From UBA1240 sp045599185 (GTDB lineage Bacteria > Spirochaetota > Spirochaetia > Treponematales > Treponemataceae), in contig JAZRVO010000015.1 of assembly GCA_045599185.1 (NCBI GenBank), positions 147,214-211,213 of the forward strand: a stretch of DNA of 64,000 bases. Direction: 5' to 3'. Positions 60,519 to 64,000 of the stretch are shown in pieces. Numbering within the stretch: the stretch's first letter is position 1; every line of letters starts with the position of its first letter. A program made the position numbers and the translations under genes. The notes under the pieces are model-generated. The model had not been told where the DNA came from. It did no database searches and saw only the letters and a program-made list of their open reading frames with translations.

Positions 60519-62066
60519 GTGGAAAATGCTATTGAAATGATCGGCATAACAAAAACCTTCCCCGGGGTTGTTGCAAATGACGATGTAACAATTACAGTAA
60601 AAGAAAATGAAGTGCTTGCCTTGCTTGGCGAAAACGGTGCCGGAAAATCGACATTGATGTCAATTTTGTTTGGTGCTTACGACCCTGATAGCGGCGTAAT
60701 TAAAATTCGCGGCAAAGAAGTAAAAATTAAAGACCCTAATGCGGCAACCAGCCTTGGAATTGGTATGGTTCACCAGCATTTTAAGCTTGTTCATAATTAT
60801 ACAGTTGCAGAAAACATTGTTCTCGGCGTTGAACCAAAAAACAAATTCGGCATGCTTAACCTTAAAGCCGCCGAAAAGCGCGTAGAAGAACTTTCTGATA
60901 AATATGGTCTGGATGTAAACCCCAAAGCCCTTATTGAAAACATTACGGTTGGCATGCAGCAGCGCGTAGAAATTTTAAAGGTTCTGTACCGCAATGCGGA
61001 CATCATCATTTTTGACGAGCCGACTGCCGTTTTAACGCCGCAGGAAATTGATGAACTGATGGAGATCATCCGCCGCCTGAAGGCAGAAGGCAAGACAATT
61101 ATTTTAATTACGCATAAATTAAAGGAAATTAAAGCTGTAGCAGAACGCTGTACCGTTTTGCGGCGTGGTAAAGTTATAAACACGGTTGACGTTGCCAGCG
61201 TTAGTGAAGGCGAACTTGCCGAAATGATGGTTGGCCGTGCCGTTAAATTTGAAATTGACAAAAAACCGGCAAACGCAGGCGAAACAATTCTTTCCGTGCA
61301 GAACATAAGCGTAAAAAATGCCCGCGGCCAGATTGCCGTAAAAGACCTTTCTCTGGACGTGCGTGCAGGCGAAGTAGTGGGTATTGCCGGTGTTGACGGC
61401 AACGGCCAGTCTGAACTGATTTACGCAATTACCGGCATGAGCCCGATAGAAAGCGGTTCAATTTATCTGAAAGATAAAGATATTTCCAAATATACAATCC
61501 GTCAGCGCATAGAAGCCGGTATCGGCCACATTCCGGAAGACCGTCACAAGCACGGCATGGTTGGCGAATTTTCCGTTGCAGAAAACATTGCGCTTAAAAA
61601 TTACTACAAGCAGCCGTATTCAACAAAAGCAGGCTTCCTCAACATGGGCGAAATGAAACAGAAAGCAACAGGCCTGATAGAAGATTTTGACATTCGTGCC
61701 GGAGAAGGCGCAAATACAAAAGCTGCAAGCATGTCCGGCGGCAACCAGCAGAAAGTAATTATTGCCCGCGAAATTGAACTTTCACCTGAATTCATGGTTG
61801 TTGCCCAGCCTACGCGCGGCCTTGATGTTGGCGCAATTGAATATATCCGCAAGCGAATTATTGAAGAACGCGACAAGGGCAGGGCAATTCTTCTGGTTTC
61901 ATTTGAACTTGATGAAATCATGAACCTTTGTGACCGTATTGCAACAATTTCTAAAGGTTCAATTGTTGGCGTTTACAATGCCAGCGAAGTTAGCGAACGG
62001 CAAATTGGTATTATGATGGCTGGTTCTAAAAAAGACAAAGCTGATGCCAAAGGGGAAAATGTCTGA
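60519..62066 (+). CDS. pnrC: Purine-nucleoside ABC transporter ATP-binding protein (RbsA-like, GTG start)
   Basis: 515 residues with two fused ATPase domains. Domain 1 has Walker A GENGAGKSTLMS, signature-like VGMQQRVEILKVLY and Walker B IIIFDEPTAVLTPQE. Domain 2 has a Walker A-like GVDGNGQSELI (degenerate, lacking the usual GKS/T) and MSGGNQQKVIIAREIE with VVAQPTRGLDVG. This is the typical sugar/nucleoside (RbsA/MglA-type) arrangement, where only one site is fully canonical. GTG 60519 has CCGGAGG seven bases upstream. It overlaps the next gene by one base. Confidence 0.93.
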   Translation: MENAIEMIGITKTFPGVVANDDVTITVKENEVLALLGENGAGKSTLMSILFGAYDPDSGVIKIRGKEVKIKDPNAATSLGIGMVHQHFKLVHNYTVAENIVLGVEPKNKFGMLNLKAAEKRVEELSDKYGLDVNPKALIENITVGMQQRVEILKVLYRNADIIIFDEPTAVLTPQEIDELMEIIRRLKAEGKTIILITHKLKEIKAVAERCTVLRRGKVINTVDVASVSEGELAEMMVGRAVKFEIDKKPANAGETILSVQNISVKNARGQIAVKDLSLDVRAGEVVGIAGVDGNGQSELIYAITGMSPIESGSIYLKDKDISKYTIRQRIEAGIGHIPEDRHKHGMVGEFSVAENIALKNYYKQPYSTKAGFLNMGEMKQKATGLIEDFDIRAGEGANTKAASMSGGNQQKVIIAREIELSPEFMVVAQPTRGLDVGAIEYIRKRIIEERDKGRAILLVSFELDEIMNLCDRIATISKGSIVGVYNASEVSERQIGIMMAGSKKDKADAKGENV

Positions 62067-63229
62067 TGAGTGATGCAAAAATAGAAAAAAAACACAAATT
62101 GCAGGATTTGCTGCTGAAGTCTGACGCTGCCGTTTCGGTTGTTGTCGTTCTTCTGGGCTTTCTGTTCGGTACAATTATTATTATGTGTGTTGGTCGTAAC
62201 CCGGGCAACATGTACAAATCATTTTTTCAGTCTTTAACCGGGTTTTATACTGATAAACGCGGTAACCTTGTGTGGAATATCCGGTACGTTGGCGAATGGC
62301 TTGCCGTTTCCATGCCGTATATTCTGTGCGGTTTGTGTATGGCTTTTGCCGCGCGTGCAGGGCTTTTTAACATTGGTGGCGAAGGCCAGTATGTTGTCGG
62401 CATGACCGCGGCTCAGGTGGTTGCCATTTACTTTTTCCAGATTCCGGGTCTTCACTGGTTTGTTGCCATTGTCGCAGCAATTCTTGCCGGTGCAGTTTGG
62501 GGTGGCATAGTCGGTTTCCTCAAGGCCAAATACGAAGTTTCGGAAGTTGTTGCAACAATTATGCTTAACTATGTTGCTCTTTATCTTTCAAGAATCATCT
62601 GTATGACCATTCCGGGTTCTACAACCTACAAAACGCCAAATTATCCAGAAACAGCACTTTTGCGCTGGTCAGTTCTTGAAAAACTTACACGCGGTTCAAC
62701 CTTGAACATTGGCCTGTTTTTTGTAATTCTTGCCGTTTTGGTTTACTGGCTTTTAATGGAAAAAACAAAATTAGGTTTTTCTCTGCGCGCAACGGGTTTC
62801 AACAAGGATGCGGCACGTTACGCAGGTATTCCTGTTGTTTCAAGCATCGTAATTTCAATGGCAATTTCCGGTGCATTTGCAGGTTTGGCCGGCGGTACTG
62901 TTGCCCTTGGTTCTTTCAAATACGGGCGCGTAATTTCCGGACAGGACAACTACGGCTTTATGGGTATTGCGGTTGCGCTGGTTGGTAACAACACTGCCCT
63001 TGGAACTGCGCTTGCCGGTCTGCTTTTCGGTTTGCTTCATGCGTCCCAGCCGCTTATGCAGTCGCGCCAAATTCCAAAAGAAATTACGTTTATCATTCAG
63101 GGCTTAATTGTTGTATTTATTGCCTTGCGCGAAGGCTTGCGCATCTTCCTTAAATGGCGCAAAAAAAATACATTGCAGAAAACTGCTGCAATTGAAGTAA
63201 CTGAAAACAACCAATCGGCTGATAAATAA
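62066..63229 (+). CDS. pnrD: Purine-nucleoside ABC permease (RbsC/BPL-type)
   Basis: 387 residues with nine or ten transmembrane segments. The motifs ARAGLFNIGGEGQYVVGMTAAQVVA and GFSLRATGFNKDAARYAGIPV are typical of the nucleoside branch of the RbsC-like permease family, and GAFAGLAGGTVALGSFKYGRVISGQDNYGFMGIAVALVGNN is a family marker. It starts on the last base of the ATPase gene. Gene order pnrA-pnrC-pnrD-pnrE resembles T. pallidum. Confidence 0.92.
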   Translation: MSDAKIEKKHKLQDLLLKSDAAVSVVVVLLGFLFGTIIIMCVGRNPGNMYKSFFQSLTGFYTDKRGNLVWNIRYVGEWLAVSMPYILCGLCMAFAARAGLFNIGGEGQYVVGMTAAQVVAIYFFQIPGLHWFVAIVAAILAGAVWGGIVGFLKAKYEVSEVVATIMLNYVALYLSRIICMTIPGSTTYKTPNYPETALLRWSVLEKLTRGSTLNIGLFFVILAVLVYWLLMEKTKLGFSLRATGFNKDAARYAGIPVVSSIVISMAISGAFAGLAGGTVALGSFKYGRVISGQDNYGFMGIAVALVGNNTALGTALAGLLFGLLHASQPLMQSRQIPKEITFIIQGLIVVFIALREGLRIFLKWRKKNTLQKTAAIEVTENNQSADK

Positions 63230-63240
63230 GGGGACTGAAA

Positions 63241-64000
63241 ATGAATAACTGGTTCGGATTGATACCTTCAGCCTTGCTGATGGTTGCACCAATTTTAATA
63301 ACTGCCTGTGGCGGAATGATTTGCGAACGCAGCGGCGTTGTAAACATTGCACTTGAAGGTCTTATGGGCATCGGCGCATTTTCTGCAGCTGCCTTCCACG
63401 CAATAAACGAATTTGCGCTTGGCGGAGCTTCCGTATGGCTTGCACTGCTTGTTGGTGCAACATGCGGCGCAATTATGTCGCTTATTCTGGCTTATGCGGC
63501 GGTTTCGCTTAACGCAGACCAGACGATTGCCGGAACGGGCATTAACCTTCTGGTAAACGGCATTACTATTTTTATGGCACAAATACTTTTTAACCAGGAC
63601 CGCACAAAGGAATTCAACATGGGCATGCGGACAATTGGCAAATCGGGCATTTATCCTACGGCCATTATTGCCCTGTGCGTAGTTTTAATATGCTGGTTTG
63701 TTCTTTACAAATTGCCGGTTGGTTTGCGCCTGCGTGCCTGCGGTGAACATCCTCAGGCTGCGGCTTCTGTCGGCATCAACGTTAAAAAAGTCCGCTATGC
63801 GGCTGTAATCGTTTCGGGCTTTTTGGGCGGTCTTGCCGGGGCATGTCTGGTTTTAACCTACACAATTCAGTATACGTCTAACACAATCAACGGCGCGGGC
63901 TTTATTGCCCTTGCAGCAGTAAGTTTCGGTCGCTGGCGGCCAGCCGGCATAAGCCTTTCTTCGCTGCTGTTTGGTACGGCCGTTGCTTTTTCGGTATATG
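63241..64000 (+). CDS. pnrE: Purine-nucleoside ABC permease (second, truncated by window)
   Basis: The frame from ATG 63241 is open to the window end (253 codons). It has APILITACGGMICERSGVVNIALEGLMGIGAFSAAAFHA, VSLNADQTIAGTGINLL and GLRLRACGEHPQAAASVGINVKKVRYAAVIVSGFLGGLAGACLVL, all typical of the nucleoside/ribose permease family. It is the partner of the permease upstream. Its C-terminus lies outside the window. Confidence 0.93.
   Translation, partial: MNNWFGLIPSALLMVAPILITACGGMICERSGVVNIALEGLMGIGAFSAAAFHAINEFALGGASVWLALLVGATCGAIMSLILAYAAVSLNADQTIAGTGINLLVNGITIFMAQILFNQDRTKEFNMGMRTIGKSGIYPTAIIALCVVLICWFVLYKLPVGLRLRACGEHPQAAASVGINVKKVRYAAVIVSGFLGGLAGACLVLTYTIQYTSNTINGAGFIALAAVSFGRWRPAGISLSSLLFGTAVAFSVY

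Overview
The window looks like the chromosome of a Treponema (Spirochaetota) species with moderate GC, probably a host- or gut-associated one rather than T. pallidum. Supporting signs are the flgB-flgC-fliE-fliF-fliG-fliH-fliI-fliJ block, a PnrA/TmpC-type purine-nucleoside ABC operon, the order uvrA-lptD and phoH-HD-ybeY-tlyC, and the order cheW-DegT-nadK-recN. T. pallidum gene orders are quoted from memory; no database was searched. There is no prophage, insertion-sequence transposase or CRISPR array in view.

Layout. 1-1590: end of hslV, then hslU. 1808-9453: flagellar basal-body, motor and export operon behind a sigma-28-type promoter, with an extra FliG-N-like gene between fliF and fliG. 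9524-12342 (minus): a TGS/uridine-kinase-like protein and an Rpn-type nuclease. 12583-13583: tRNA-Leu(GAG) and 0.9 kb of repeat-rich non-coding DNA. 13584-20609: four tandem secreted DUF1266-type paralogues separated by repeats. 20873-33370: uvrA, lptD-like, phoH, HD-domain membrane protein, ybeY, CBS protein and a large TPR protein. 33538-34430: tRNA-Lys(CTT), a MITE-like element and an ArsC/Spx-fold gene. 34740-41802: degenerate GGDEF membrane protein, an Fn3-like secreted protein, an orphan Cas2-like gene, prfB with its programmed frameshift, a PEGA-like protein and ftsY. 41804-46156: secreted protein and a LolCDE-type ABC system. 46204-50603: mcsA-mcsB-clpC, where McsB has lost its catalytic residues. 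50805-53491: substrate-binding protein and a fused permease-ATPase. 53653-59021: GlsB-like membrane protein, cheW, degenerate DegT, nadK, recN and a spirochaete-type hypothetical. 59299-64000: purine-nucleoside ABC transporter, truncated by the window end.

The most unusual content is non-coding. A family of paired hairpins (H1: CAGTTTTT..AAAAACTG; H2: a 7-10 bp stem of variable sequence around a conserved loop containing CAATGGTA-like and CAGA-like motifs) recurs in the intergenic regions. Its H2 stems change in a compensatory way from copy to copy. Two copies end exactly 2 bp before the -35 hexamers of uvrA and phoH. Two inverted, MITE-like elements (about 180 and 365 bp) share ends, and one carries two such hairpin units. 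Several genes (uvrA, phoH, the TGS kinase, the Cas2-like gene, the Fn3 gene and the substrate-binding protein gene) have good sigma-70 promoters whose -10 box ends only 6-9 bp before the start codon, which predicts leaderless mRNAs.

Coordinates of starts were adjusted where an in-frame upstream extension was not supported by a ribosome binding site, a signal peptide or family alignment.
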